Assembly: GCA_002436205.1 (NCBI GenBank)
Contig: DJKT01000001.1
Location: forward strand, 1 to 64,000
Source of the DNA: Candidatus Peribacter sp. UBA6535
GTDB taxonomy: Bacteria; Patescibacteriota; Gracilibacteria; Peribacterales; Peribacteraceae
DNA: 64,000 nucleotides
Reading direction: 5' to 3'
Part shown: positions 42,670 to 50,754 of the stretch, piece by piece
Numbering within the stretch: position 1 is the stretch's first letter
How the letters are laid out: each line of letters begins with the position of its first letter
The notes under the pieces: generated by a model
Database searches by the model: none
What the model was told of the DNA's origin: nothing
What the model saw: only the letters and a program-made list of their open reading frames with translations
Program-made: the position numbers and the translations under genes

Positions 42670-43686
42670 ATGCTCGGACTTCAATGTACAGAATCAGCTA
42701 TTAGAGCTGCTGCTGCAAAAAAAAGTGGACAGTTACTCTCCGTACAAGCAAGAGCAGAGCAAAAATTAGGAAAAGATATTATCGAAGGCGACATTGTGCA
42801 GGACACAGAAAAAGCGATCGAAGCTCTCAAAAAACTGAAGTCTTCGTTAAAGATGCGGTCAAGAAAAGTCACACTCTGCTTGTCACCGCGTAGTGTCTAC
42901 ACACACTTGCTTCGTGTACCGAAGGTTCGGTCTGGTCGTTTGACATCTGCCGTACAAAAAGAGTTAGAGGCGGTACTTCCAGAGGTTATAGAAGATATGC
43001 AGATTCACTTCACGCCAATACGTAGAGATAAAAAAGGAACACGCATTGCAGTAACTGCAGTAAAAAAAGATCTTCTTGCTTCCTATAAAGTGTTACTAAA
43101 GAAGTCGAAGCTTTCTCTTGGAAACGTTACAACTTCAGCGCTTGCACTCGGAGATATGCTAAAGCATGTCGACACATTTCTCTTGGTAAATGCCGAAGAT
43201 CCAGAGCCAAGTATTGTGGTGTTTTACGGAGGCTTTCCTGTAGATGAGCAGCTTCTTTCTTCTACGGCTGCACAGACAGTGCTTGCACAAGTACGCAGTC
43301 TGCTTGATGAATATAAAGCTGATGACATGCCTGTTCAACATATTGCCGTCCATGCTTCAAAAGAGTTCTTTGCAAAGATCGAGCAAGGGTTTCTTCCAAA
43401 GAAAGCAAAAGAGAAGAAAGAGGAGATAGAAGATGCTGTGACAGTAGAGCACGTACTTCCAGGTTTAAAAAAGGCAGACCTCGTCTGGGGTGGATTGATA
43501 GCATCCTCACTAGGAAAAGGTTTGGATGTACGCAAAAGTGCATCTTCGTTTTCTTTTCTCCAATGTGTTCTCTTAGGAGCATTTGTTACTGCTGCTGGCT
43601 ATTTTGTATGGGTAATTGGTAACGCACAGATCATGGGTCTTTGGGCAGAAATACAGTCATTTTTCCCTATCGTTTTTAAGCTCTAA
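42670..43686 (+). CDS. PilM/GspL-like actin-fold protein with C-terminal membrane segment
   Basis: 338 residues from the ATG at 42670. An earlier GTG (42637) is rejected because the likely -10 TATACT (42639-42644) lies inside it. The N-terminal MLGLQCTESAIRAAAAKKSG and the pattern RVPKVRSGRLTSAVQKELEAVLPE resemble PilM-type ATPase-fold proteins of type IV pilus/type II secretion systems. The last 45 residues contain one membrane segment (LLGAFVTAAGYFVWVIG), as in a PilM-PilN junction or GspL. No other pilus gene is adjacent, so the assignment stays tentative. Confidence 0.55.
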   Translation: MLGLQCTESAIRAAAAKKSGQLLSVQARAEQKLGKDIIEGDIVQDTEKAIEALKKLKSSLKMRSRKVTLCLSPRSVYTHLLRVPKVRSGRLTSAVQKELEAVLPEVIEDMQIHFTPIRRDKKGTRIAVTAVKKDLLASYKVLLKKSKLSLGNVTTSALALGDMLKHVDTFLLVNAEDPEPSIVVFYGGFPVDEQLLSSTAAQTVLAQVRSLLDEYKADDMPVQHIAVHASKEFFAKIEQGFLPKKAKEKKEEIEDAVTVEHVLPGLKKADLVWGGLIASSLGKGLDVRKSASSFSFLQCVLLGAFVTAAGYFVWVIGNAQIMGLWAEIQSFFPIVFKL

Positions 43687-43688
43687 TA

Positions 43689-43735
43689 AACAAAACCGCC
43701 AACCAATAGAATCAGAAGACGGTGTTTGTTTTTGG
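43689..43735 (+). terminator. terminator-like hairpin after the PilM-like gene
   Basis: AACAAAACCG pairs with CGGTGTTTGTT across a 20-odd-nt loop, followed by TTTTTGG. The stem has one bulge, so this is a moderate candidate. Confidence 0.45.
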
Positions 43736-43866
43736 CCGTCGAAGATTTGAAGCAAGCCTCATTTCCAAAACGACACATATATTATAGCAAATTTTACTTA
43801 ACATTTCAATGGCCATTTTAAGGCAAAATTTAGCAAATATGAGCTGTTTTATGGCATCGAATTCGC

Positions 43867-43872
43867 TATGCT
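43867..43872 (+). promoter_or_regulatory. -10 element of pdxS
   Basis: TATGCT ends 8 nt before the ATG at 43881, which is why this start is preferred over in-frame ATGs further upstream. Confidence 0.4.
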
Positions 43873-43880
43873 GTCTATCC

Positions 43881-44753
43881 ATGGCCTCTCGAAACACTCT
43901 TGGCGAGAACTTAGCCGCTATGCTAAAAGGCGGCGTTATTATGGATGTGGTGAATGCAGACCAAGCTCAATTAGCCGAAAAAGCAGGGGCGTGCGCGGTT
44001 ATGGCTCTGGAGCGTGTGCCTGCGGATATTCGTAGAGATGGTGGCGTTGCACGCATGAGCGACCCGTTACTTATTAAAGAGATTGCAGCTGCAGTGAGTA
44101 TTCCTGTTATGGCAAAAGTCCGTATCGGGCACACCACAGAGGCAAAAATCCTCGAAGCACTTAATGTAGATTTTATCGATGAGAGTGAGGTGCTGACACC
44201 TGCAGATCCATTTGATCATATTACAAAGACAGATTTTACAATTCCATTTGTTTGTGGAGCGACTAACCTTGGAGAAGGGTTGCGTAGAATAAATGAGGGG
44301 GCTGCAATGATTCGTACAAAAGGGGAGGCGGGTACAGGAAATGTTGTGGAAGCTGTGCGTCATCTAAAAATGATTAACAAAGAGATCGCAGGCCTCAAAG
44401 AGAAATCCAAAACGGATATGCGTCTGTTTGCGCAGACAGAGCGCATTCCACTAGAGCTTCTCGAACGTGTGCGCGAGATGCAGAGACTTCCTGTTGTTAC
44501 GTTTGTTGCCGGCGGTATTGCTACTCCTGCAGATGCTGCTCTTATGATGTCACTTGGAGCAGAGGGTGTGTTTGTTGGTTCGGGTATCTTTAAGTCGGAA
44601 GATCCTGCAAAAACTGCAGTGGCTATAGTGCATGCTACGGTCAATTGGAATGATGCGAAGATTGTTACAGAGGCCTCGGAAGGACTCGGTGAAGCTATGG
44701 CAGGAAAAGAGATTGAAGAGTTGGAGGTGGTGATGGCTAAGAGAGGACATTAG
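43881..44753 (+). CDS. pdxS: pyridoxal 5'-phosphate synthase subunit PdxS
   Basis: 290 residues. PdxS builds PLP from ribose-5-phosphate, glyceraldehyde-3-phosphate and ammonia. Signatures are [88 protein letters not shown] and [10 protein letters not shown]. The Schiff-base lysines sit in MAKVRIGH and TKGEAG. It pairs with pdxT 41 nt downstream; the gap is a word array. Confidence 0.95.
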   Translation: MASRNTLGENLAAMLKGGVIMDVVNADQAQLAEKAGACAVMALERVPADIRRDGGVARMSDPLLIKEIAAAVSIPVMAKVRIGHTTEAKILEALNVDFIDESEVLTPADPFDHITKTDFTIPFVCGATNLGEGLRRINEGAAMIRTKGEAGTGNVVEAVRHLKMINKEIAGLKEKSKTDMRLFAQTERIPLELLERVREMQRLPVVTFVAGGIATPADAALMMSLGAEGVFVGSGIFKSEDPAKTAVAIVHATVNWNDAKIVTEASEGLGEAMAGKEIEELEVVMAKRGH

Positions 44754-44756
44754 GAG

Positions 44757-44843
44757 TGGATAATGGATAGTGGATAAAGAATGACCAATGACCAATGACC
44801 AATGACCAACAACCGACAACTGGCAACCAACAACCAATAACCA
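44757..44843. repeat. short word arrays spanning the pdxT start
   Basis: GTGGATAATGGATAGTGGAT is followed by four perfect AATGACC units (ATGs at 44781, 44788, 44795, 44802) and then CAACAACCGACAACTGGCAA-type words. Each unit offers an ATG in a different frame; only the one at 44795 is in frame with pdxT. Confidence 0.8.
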
Positions 44844-45379
44844 TTGGAGTACTTGCTCTTCAGGGAGACTTTGCAGAGCACAAAGCAATGCTTGCAGCAT
44901 TGAAAATCCGAAGCATCGAAATCCGAAGTACGAAGGATCTTGAAGGGTGTGATGCTCTCATCATTCCCGGAGGAGAGAGTACGGTGATGATGAAACTCCT
45001 TAAAGAGACCGGTCTTGATCAATCGATTATTGATAGGGTGCGATCTGGTATGTCGATCTTTGGAACGTGTGCTGGAGCGATAGTGCTTTCTGATTCGCAT
45101 CTAAAGCTGATGGATATATCAGTCGAAAGGAATGCATACGGGTCTCAACTTCAGAGTTTTTCCGATCAGATAGACATTAAAAACATAGGATCAATCGAAG
45201 CTACGTTTATTCGTGCTCCGATAATCACTCATGTAGGTCAAAATGTATCGATTCTTGCTACCCATAACGATCATCCAGTTTTGGTGCAGCAGGGCAATAT
45301 CGTTGCTTCAACATTTCATCCTGAGGTGCGGTCTGAAATGGCGATTCATCAGTTGTTTGTAGGATGTCTTCACTACTGA
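44795..45379 (+). CDS. pdxT: pyridoxal 5'-phosphate synthase glutaminase subunit PdxT
   Basis: 194 residues, the glutamine amidotransferase that feeds ammonia to PdxS. GVLALQGDFAEHKAML opens the conserved part; LIIPGGESTVMMKL, the nucleophile in MSIFGTCAGAIVLS and the catalytic His/Glu in ASTFHPEVRSEMAIHQLF follow. The first 16 residues (MTNDQQPTTGNQQPIT) are encoded by the repeat array and are not family sequence. A second degenerate array (about 44903-44936, ATCCGAAGCATCGAAATCCG words) lies inside the gene and encodes KIRSIEIRSTKD. Confidence 0.93.
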   Translation: MTNDQQPTTGNQQPITIGVLALQGDFAEHKAMLAALKIRSIEIRSTKDLEGCDALIIPGGESTVMMKLLKETGLDQSIIDRVRSGMSIFGTCAGAIVLSDSHLKLMDISVERNAYGSQLQSFSDQIDIKNIGSIEATFIRAPIITHVGQNVSILATHNDHPVLVQQGNIVASTFHPEVRSEMAIHQLFVGCLHY

Positions 45380-45394
45380 CTTCATTTCTTATTT

Positions 45395-45418
45395 GTTACT
45401 TTTCAGATGAAAAGTAAC
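45395..45418. repeat. perfect 10-bp hairpin GTTACTTTTC/GAAAAGTAAC
   Basis: Perfect 10-bp inverted repeat with an AGAT loop, 15 nt after the pdxT stop. It is not followed by a T-run, so it is a palindromic element rather than a classical terminator. It is the first of four palindromes in this gap. Confidence 0.7.
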
Positions 45419-45429
45419 CAAAAATCTTT

Positions 45430-45561
45430 GCCACTGATGTGAACGAAGAAATAGTAAGAGAACAGAGTGTTCGCTCCTCGGCAAAGTCTCCTACGGAGCT
45501 TCGCACTTCGTCGCTACAAGGAATATAAATGCTGTATGATCTTCGTTCACACGACAGTGGC
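45430..45561. repeat. MITE-like element with long terminal inverted repeats
   Basis: GCCACTG-AT-GTGAACGAAG (45430-45448) is matched by CTTCGTTCAC-ACGA-CAGTGGC (45541-45561) around a 92-nt interior. The interior has no coding potential and contains its own palindromic word TCCTACGGA. Size and structure suggest a small non-autonomous mobile or REP-type element. No transposase is in the window. Confidence 0.6.
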
Positions 45562-45591
45562 AGATGGCCTTGCTTCTCTTTAAACAGAGCT

Positions 45592-45617
45592 CCCTTCTCC
45601 TCCGCAGAGGAGAAGGG
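45592..45617. repeat. perfect 11-bp palindrome CCCTTCTCCTC/GAGGAGAAGGG
   Basis: Perfect stem with a CGCA loop, followed by TCGGGGATGAGG. It resembles the dispersed C-rich/G-rich palindromic intergenic elements seen in many bacterial genomes. Confidence 0.6.
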
Positions 45618-45647
45618 TCGGGGATGAGGTTGGCTAGCAGTGCAAAC

Positions 45648-45669
45648 CTGTTGTAATATTTTACAACAG
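45648..45669. repeat. 9-bp palindrome abutting the glycoside-hydrolase start
   Basis: CTGTTGTAA-TATT-TTACAACAG ends on the first base of the GTG start at 45669 and contains the presumed -10 (TAATAT). It could be an operator. Confidence 0.5.
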
Positions 45670-46754
45670 TGAGACCTCTATCCATTGCTCAATTCGCAGG
45701 CCTAGCATTACTTTTACTGCCATTTTCTACATTAGCGCAGTCTCCTGATACATTTCCTCAAAAGCAGATTGGTATTTACTTGAATGCGACAAATGCAGGA
45801 GATGATGAGTTTGTTGCAGGGGTAATAGATCGCCTTCCAGATCGAGGAATTCCAGCTTTGGTGTTTGATATAAAAGGGAACTATGTGTATTTCGATAGTC
45901 AGTCGGGACTCGCCAATGAGGCAAATCTTGTTGTGTCTCTAATAGATCTCCCTGCTCTCGTAGAAAAAGCGCATAGTAAAGGGATTTATACGATTGCACG
46001 GTACATTGCAGTGCGCGATAAATTTCTCGGTAGAGCATTTCCTCAGACACGTATGTCACATCCAGAAACAGGAGTAGCTCTTGATACTGACTGGGTGCAT
46101 CCGTCACACGAGACAGTTCTGGAATACAACCGTCAGTTGATTGGCGAAATAGCGAGTGCTGGCGTCGATGAAATCAATCTCGATTATATTCGTTACCCAA
46201 CAGATAACTTACGTTCGCTTTCTGCAATGTCTACAGGAGAAAAGATCGTGCACCTCGAAGCGTTTGTTCGCATGGCACGACGTGCTATTGATATGGCAGA
46301 CAGTGATACAAAGTTAGGGATTAGCACGTACGCAATTCTTGGATGGTATTACGACAGTACCATACAAAATATTGGTCAGGATATTGTTCGATTCGCACCA
46401 TTTGTTGATGTTATTTCTCCCATGGCATATCCACAGACATTCGCATATGGGGCATATTTTGACCCTGCTCTCCATCCACGTACAAGGGAGTATTATCTTG
46501 TCTCTAGAACTCTCAAAGGTTACATTGAGATATTGGGAGAACATGCATGGAAATTGCGACCGTGGATTCAGGGATATTATGTTGATACAGGAGATATGAC
46601 TGAGCAAATAGCTGCAGTCTACGACTCAGGTCTTTGCGGCTTTACCGTATGGAGTGCCAGTAATTACTATCAACCGCTGTATAGTTCATTGCGTGCTTTA
46701 GAAGTGCCAGATCGTTGCAGTATTACCGAGGAAGTTGCGCAAGTTATTGAATAA
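45669..46754 (+). CDS. exported putative glycoside hydrolase (DUF4015 type)
   Basis: 361 residues, GTG start, with a signal peptide (FAGLALLLLPFSTLAQS). The TIM-barrel-like mature part carries IGIYLNATNAG, GIPALVFDIKGNYVYFDSQS, GIYTIARYIAVRDKFL, EINLDYIRYPTDN and VDVISPMAYPQTFAYG, the pattern of the DUF4015/GH-like family. The acidic residues in DEINLDYIRYP are candidate catalytic residues. It is secreted, and the polysaccharide target is unknown. A palindrome overlaps its promoter and start. Confidence 0.85.
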   Translation: MRPLSIAQFAGLALLLLPFSTLAQSPDTFPQKQIGIYLNATNAGDDEFVAGVIDRLPDRGIPALVFDIKGNYVYFDSQSGLANEANLVVSLIDLPALVEKAHSKGIYTIARYIAVRDKFLGRAFPQTRMSHPETGVALDTDWVHPSHETVLEYNRQLIGEIASAGVDEINLDYIRYPTDNLRSLSAMSTGEKIVHLEAFVRMARRAIDMADSDTKLGISTYAILGWYYDSTIQNIGQDIVRFAPFVDVISPMAYPQTFAYGAYFDPALHPRTREYYLVSRTLKGYIEILGEHAWKLRPWIQGYYVDTGDMTEQIAAVYDSGLCGFTVWSASNYYQPLYSSLRALEVPDRCSITEEVAQVIE

Positions 46755-46834
46755 CCTTTGGGTTCACGTAAGCCTAGCGTGAATAGTAAATATGGAGCAC
46801 AGTGTATGTCCTCTTTAACATTTCACTCTCTTTT

Positions 46835-49800
46835 ATGAATGCTCTTCGACGTTTCCTTGTAACATTCCTTACAGGAGTATTGTTATGTAATCCTGCATAC
46901 GCTTTTGCACAGGATGTACGTGCAGGCATCGACTTCTTTGGGTCGGGGCCGAGTGAATTTCATGTTGATAGTTTCTTTGATGTTTTTACAGAGCTCGCAG
47001 TTCCAGATGTCTTGTGTGATCCTTGTGATGCGATAGAGGCAGAGATTGCGCAAAAGGAAGCTGAGATAGAGGGGCTAAAAGAAGACCTGGGAACACTGGA
47101 GGGTTGGCTGGATGATATTGCTGGTGATATAGAAGATGCTCAGAGCGATTTAGAAGATGCACAGGCGGATTTGGATGAATTTACCGATCCTCAGAATTAC
47201 GTAGAGAGCGAAGGGCGTCGGTATGATTCCAGTGATAATGCTGCGATGAATCGCAGAAATGCAAATCTTTGGGATGCATATAAGGCAGGGGATTTGACGG
47301 CACATGAATATAGCGACGAAGTGGGTAAGCCGTATGATGATCCAGACGTTGCCAAAGAGCTTGAGAAGCTGAAGAAAGAAATTAAGAAAGAAATGGAAGA
47401 AGCGGTGAAGGATGCCAAGAGTCAAGTGGAGGATCTCAAAGAGAAGCAGAAAGAGTGGAACGAACTTGGTGCAGAAATGACTGCAGAGCTTGAAGAGTGT
47501 CTCACAAAACTCGAGGAACTTATTAAGGCGCTGGAGGAATGCAAAAAGCAGTGCAAAAAGGGTAAAGTAAAAATAGAAGATCTCGGCGTTATTCCTGAGG
47601 AGCGAGGATTATTCGATAGTTTCTTTGATATCTTTATCGATCTCTTTTCTGGCCCACCTCTCGTTTTACCGGGCGGTACGGATACCATTGTCGAGAGACT
47701 CGATCCCGATGCTCAACCTCCCGGATCAGATACCGTTCCAATAGAACTGGTTGAGCTGCAGCTACAGTCTTTTGAGCCTGTTGTTGTAGGTCTTAATGAT
47801 CCTATAAAAATACTTCCTCCTCCAAAGTGTCAGTTGTGTGATCCGCTGGCAAAAGATATTGCAGCCAAAGAGGCAGCACTTAAGAAGCTCAAGCAGGAAC
47901 TTGCCAATGCACAGGCAGCATTACTGGTATTGGATGGATTAATTGGCATTGGAGAAGGCATGCTGGAGGATGCGAAGGAAAATCTGGAAGATCTGCAAAA
48001 TCCTTCAGATTACGTTGAGAGTGAAGGCCGTCGATACGATAGTTCTGATCATGCAGCCATGAAGATACGCAATCAGCGTCTGTGGGGAGAGTACAAAGCA
48101 GGAAAACTATCTGCACAAGGCCTCTCTGATGAATGGGCAAAGCCATTTGATGATCCGGATGTTGCGAAAGAACTTGAGGAGATCAAAAAAGATCTTGCAG
48201 AAGAACTTGAGGATGCAATCGATTCTATAGAAGATTCCATTGACACTCTTAAAAAACAGAAAGCAGATCTTGAAAAGGATATTGAAGACATGAAAAAGGA
48301 GATTGCAGAGTGCGAGAAGAAATTAGCTGAGATGCGTCAGAAATATGAGGAATGTCAGAAGAAGTGCGTAGCAAAAGTTGAGGATGCATTCGATGACTTC
48401 TTCGATGATTTGCCTCCTCTGTTTGTAGATGGGTTTGAAAGTGGAGACACTACAAGGTGGTCACAGGCCATTGGAGATACAGATGATAAAGATGAAGAAG
48501 ACGAAGAAGACAACGATGATGAGGGATTCCTCTGTGGAACACTTGGACTATTTTGTCCGTCGGATCCTATTCCGACACTCGGTGCTTTTGCAGATTGTGT
48601 TGTAGAACGTTCTTCCGATCCATTCTGTACGAATAACTTTGATCAAAACGGAGATGGACAGACCAATACAGTAGATATTGAACTTGTAGCACTCTCTTTG
48701 GTAAGTACAGAACCTATTACCGTGGGCGGTGAGCTTTGGGATGTCCAAGTCGATCTTTCGGGTATGGATGGTAATACCGGTAGTATGAGCATAGAAGATC
48801 TTCGCCTGGGAAGTGAGTGTTTCGGTGGTGGACCGTGTGATGGCCTCGGCGTCACATTGCCACCAGATCTATCTACAGTACCCCTTGATCTTTCTGGTAA
48901 TGATTTTCAGCCACAACTATCAGGAGGAAATGATGTATTATTAGGAGATCCACTTTCTGATGATTTCATTGGTGTTGGCGGTGTGAATAATGTTGATTTT
49001 GCAGATAATCCTATTCCTGCTGACTTCTTTGGTCCAGGCAGTGCTCCATTTGATGGAACAGTTGATTTGCTTCCTTTTGGTGCGCCAGGTCCTGGGTCGG
49101 ATCTGCCGCCACTTGTTCTTCCAGATCCGGTGCAACCACCACCTGAGCAAGTGCCACAGGCTGTCAAAGACCTGATTGCTAAGATCATTCGTGATAATCC
49201 TTTGGGTCCCTGTGAGCAGTTGATTATCAATGTTCGACGTATCCGCATTGGAAACAGAGTTTCGTATACAGTGACTGCCACAAGAACACGAGATGAGTCT
49301 GCCTGTCCACCTGCAGTTTGCCCTCCGCAGACACATTTCCAGTCTATTGGGACTGGTTGTGATGCTTGCCAAAATGGCAATGCCGGATGCACCGTAATTG
49401 AAACCCTGCCGGATGGAACGAATTGTATGTTGTGTGCTCCACCATCCGATGATCAGGATGATATAGACCTAGATGATGGTGATGGATATGAAAATGATGG
49501 TGGCGGAGATGACTTGTGTGAGGACATTAGCTGTGATGATGGAGACGAATGTACGGAAGACGAATGTGATCCGGAGACTGGCGAATGTCATAACACCCCC
49601 ATTGATGGATGTGGTGATCCGGTCTTCGATTGCAGTAATAATGATTTGCTACCATTTGATAGTAAGACCGAGTGCCAGGCCGGTAGTCCGCTTTGCCCTT
49701 CCAGCACTGCTGAATGCCAAAGTCACAGTACACCAAACGGCACGTGTTGGGGTTGTGTACCAAAAGAAGTAGATCAGCTTTCTCCTTGTCGCGAAGATGA

Positions 49801-50692
49801 TCGTTGGCAGTTGGAATCCGAAGCGGAGTCCGCTTGTAAGACACAGAATAAAGTTCATTACAAAGTAACGGATTACTGTTGGGGTTGTAAAGATGCCAAG
49901 TGTGATTCGCCACTCGTTGATCACAGTGGAGCAGCTGCTCTTGAAGCAGATGGTAGCTATGAGTGTAGTCCGGTACGGGTTGGCAACTTAACGTGTTACG
50001 ACTGTAAAGAGGTGCAGTCAGATCCACCGCCTCCACAGTGTGACGATGGACTTGTTTCAGATTGTAGCCTGTGTCCAAGTAATACTGAGTGTGGAGGTCG
50101 AAACAGTAATGGCTGCCATATCTGTAACCCTGTAGATACAGGGCCCACTTGCCCAAGTGGTACAACAGCTAGTGAGTCAGATTGTGAGTCACAGTGTCCG
50201 AGTGATGGCACCTGTATAGGAGAAGATGGTTGCTACAGTTGCATAGTCGTGAACTGCCCAAGTGGTACCACAAAGAACGAGTGTCCAAGTAGCTGCTCAA
50301 ATGGTTGTGACGTGGTGGGAGAGCAGCACGGTATCAAGTGTTATCAGTGTAAACAGGATTGTGAGTCGGTTTGTGCAGAGAATGACTACGGCCCAGAGAG
50401 CACAGATCACTCTAATGCGATCTTAAGTGAGCTGAATGGTTACAACTGTGTATCTGGTGCAAATATCAGCATTCAGACAGCAACGATTGGCGACTGTCAC
50501 TGTATTGGAGATTACAGTCTGCAGGTTGATACAACGCCACCTGTTTGTGCGGGTACGCCTTGTGGAGATGTGGAGTGTGGTGGATCTGCCAGTTGCCCTG
50601 GTGGACCGAATGAGACCATTACCGTGAACTGTAACTGGGGTGGATGGGAGAAATTACAGAAGCATCAGTTCCGTCCTGTCGTCGGAAATTAA
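46835..50692 (+). CDS. giant surface protein: duplicated coiled-coil module, dockerin-like motif, cysteine-rich tail
   Basis: 1285 residues from MNALRRFLVTFLTGVLLCNP (signal peptide ending AYAFAQ). Two tandem modules of about 310-330 residues each open with a CDPCD/CQLCDP pair, run through a charged coiled coil and share YVESEGRRYDSSDNAAM / YVESEGRRYDSSDHAAM plus DDPDVAKELE. An acidic linker follows. DQNGDGQTNTVDIEL is a Ca-binding dockerin/EF-type loop. The second half is beta- and glycine/proline-rich, then a long cysteine-rich tail with repeated CPSGTT..ESDC and CY.C words. There is no C-terminal anchor or SLH domain, so attachment is unclear. A hairpin terminator follows. Confidence 0.8.
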   Translation: MNALRRFLVTFLTGVLLCNPAYAFAQDVRAGIDFFGSGPSEFHVDSFFDVFTELAVPDVLCDPCDAIEAEIAQKEAEIEGLKEDLGTLEGWLDDIAGDIEDAQSDLEDAQADLDEFTDPQNYVESEGRRYDSSDNAAMNRRNANLWDAYKAGDLTAHEYSDEVGKPYDDPDVAKELEKLKKEIKKEMEEAVKDAKSQVEDLKEKQKEWNELGAEMTAELEECLTKLEELIKALEECKKQCKKGKVKIEDLGVIPEERGLFDSFFDIFIDLFSGPPLVLPGGTDTIVERLDPDAQPPGSDTVPIELVELQLQSFEPVVVGLNDPIKILPPPKCQLCDPLAKDIAAKEAALKKLKQELANAQAALLVLDGLIGIGEGMLEDAKENLEDLQNPSDYVESEGRRYDSSDHAAMKIRNQRLWGEYKAGKLSAQGLSDEWAKPFDDPDVAKELEEIKKDLAEELEDAIDSIEDSIDTLKKQKADLEKDIEDMKKEIAECEKKLAEMRQKYEECQKKCVAKVEDAFDDFFDDLPPLFVDGFESGDTTRWSQAIGDTDDKDEEDEEDNDDEGFLCGTLGLFCPSDPIPTLGAFADCVVERSSDPFCTNNFDQNGDGQTNTVDIELVALSLVSTEPITVGGELWDVQVDLSGMDGNTGSMSIEDLRLGSECFGGGPCDGLGVTLPPDLSTVPLDLSGNDFQPQLSGGNDVLLGDPLSDDFIGVGGVNNVDFADNPIPADFFGPGSAPFDGTVDLLPFGAPGPGSDLPPLVLPDPVQPPPEQVPQAVKDLIAKIIRDNPLGPCEQLIINVRRIRIGNRVSYTVTATRTRDESACPPAVCPPQTHFQSIGTGCDACQNGNAGCTVIETLPDGTNCMLCAPPSDDQDDIDLDDGDGYENDGGGDDLCEDISCDDGDECTEDECDPETGECHNTPIDGCGDPVFDCSNNDLLPFDSKTECQAGSPLCPSSTAECQSHSTPNGTCWGCVPKEVDQLSPCREDDRWQLESEAESACKTQNKVHYKVTDYCWGCKDAKCDSPLVDHSGAAALEADGSYECSPVRVGNLTCYDCKEVQSDPPPPQCDDGLVSDCSLCPSNTECGGRNSNGCHICNPVDTGPTCPSGTTASESDCESQCPSDGTCIGEDGCYSCIVVNCPSGTTKNECPSSCSNGCDVVGEQHGIKCYQCKQDCESVCAENDYGPESTDHSNAILSELNGYNCVSGANISIQTATIGDCHCIGDYSLQVDTTPPVCAGTPCGDVECGGSASCPGGPNETITVNCNWGGWEKLQKHQFRPVVGN

Positions 50693-50709
50693 GATTAGGG
50701 CATAGCGCG

Positions 50710-50737
50710 AAATGGGTCACAGTATTGTGATCCATTT
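50710..50737 (+). terminator. hairpin terminator after the giant surface protein
   Basis: AAATGGGTCACA-GTAT-TGTGATCCATTT, a 12-bp stem with one G-T wobble, ending in TTTCTT. Confidence 0.7.
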
Positions 50738-50742
50738 CTTGC

Positions 50743-50748
50743 TATTAT
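50743..50748 (+). promoter_or_regulatory. extended -10 of the redoxin/DUF3179 gene
   Basis: TGC-TATTAT ends 6 nt before the ATG at 50755. This anchors the true start, which lies in a different frame from the body of the gene. Confidence 0.6.
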
Positions 50749-50754
50749 GAATTC

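Noticed and set aside
45430..45561. Autonomous insertion sequence
   Set aside because: The inverted-repeat element has no reading frame for a transposase, so it is kept only as a MITE-like repeat.
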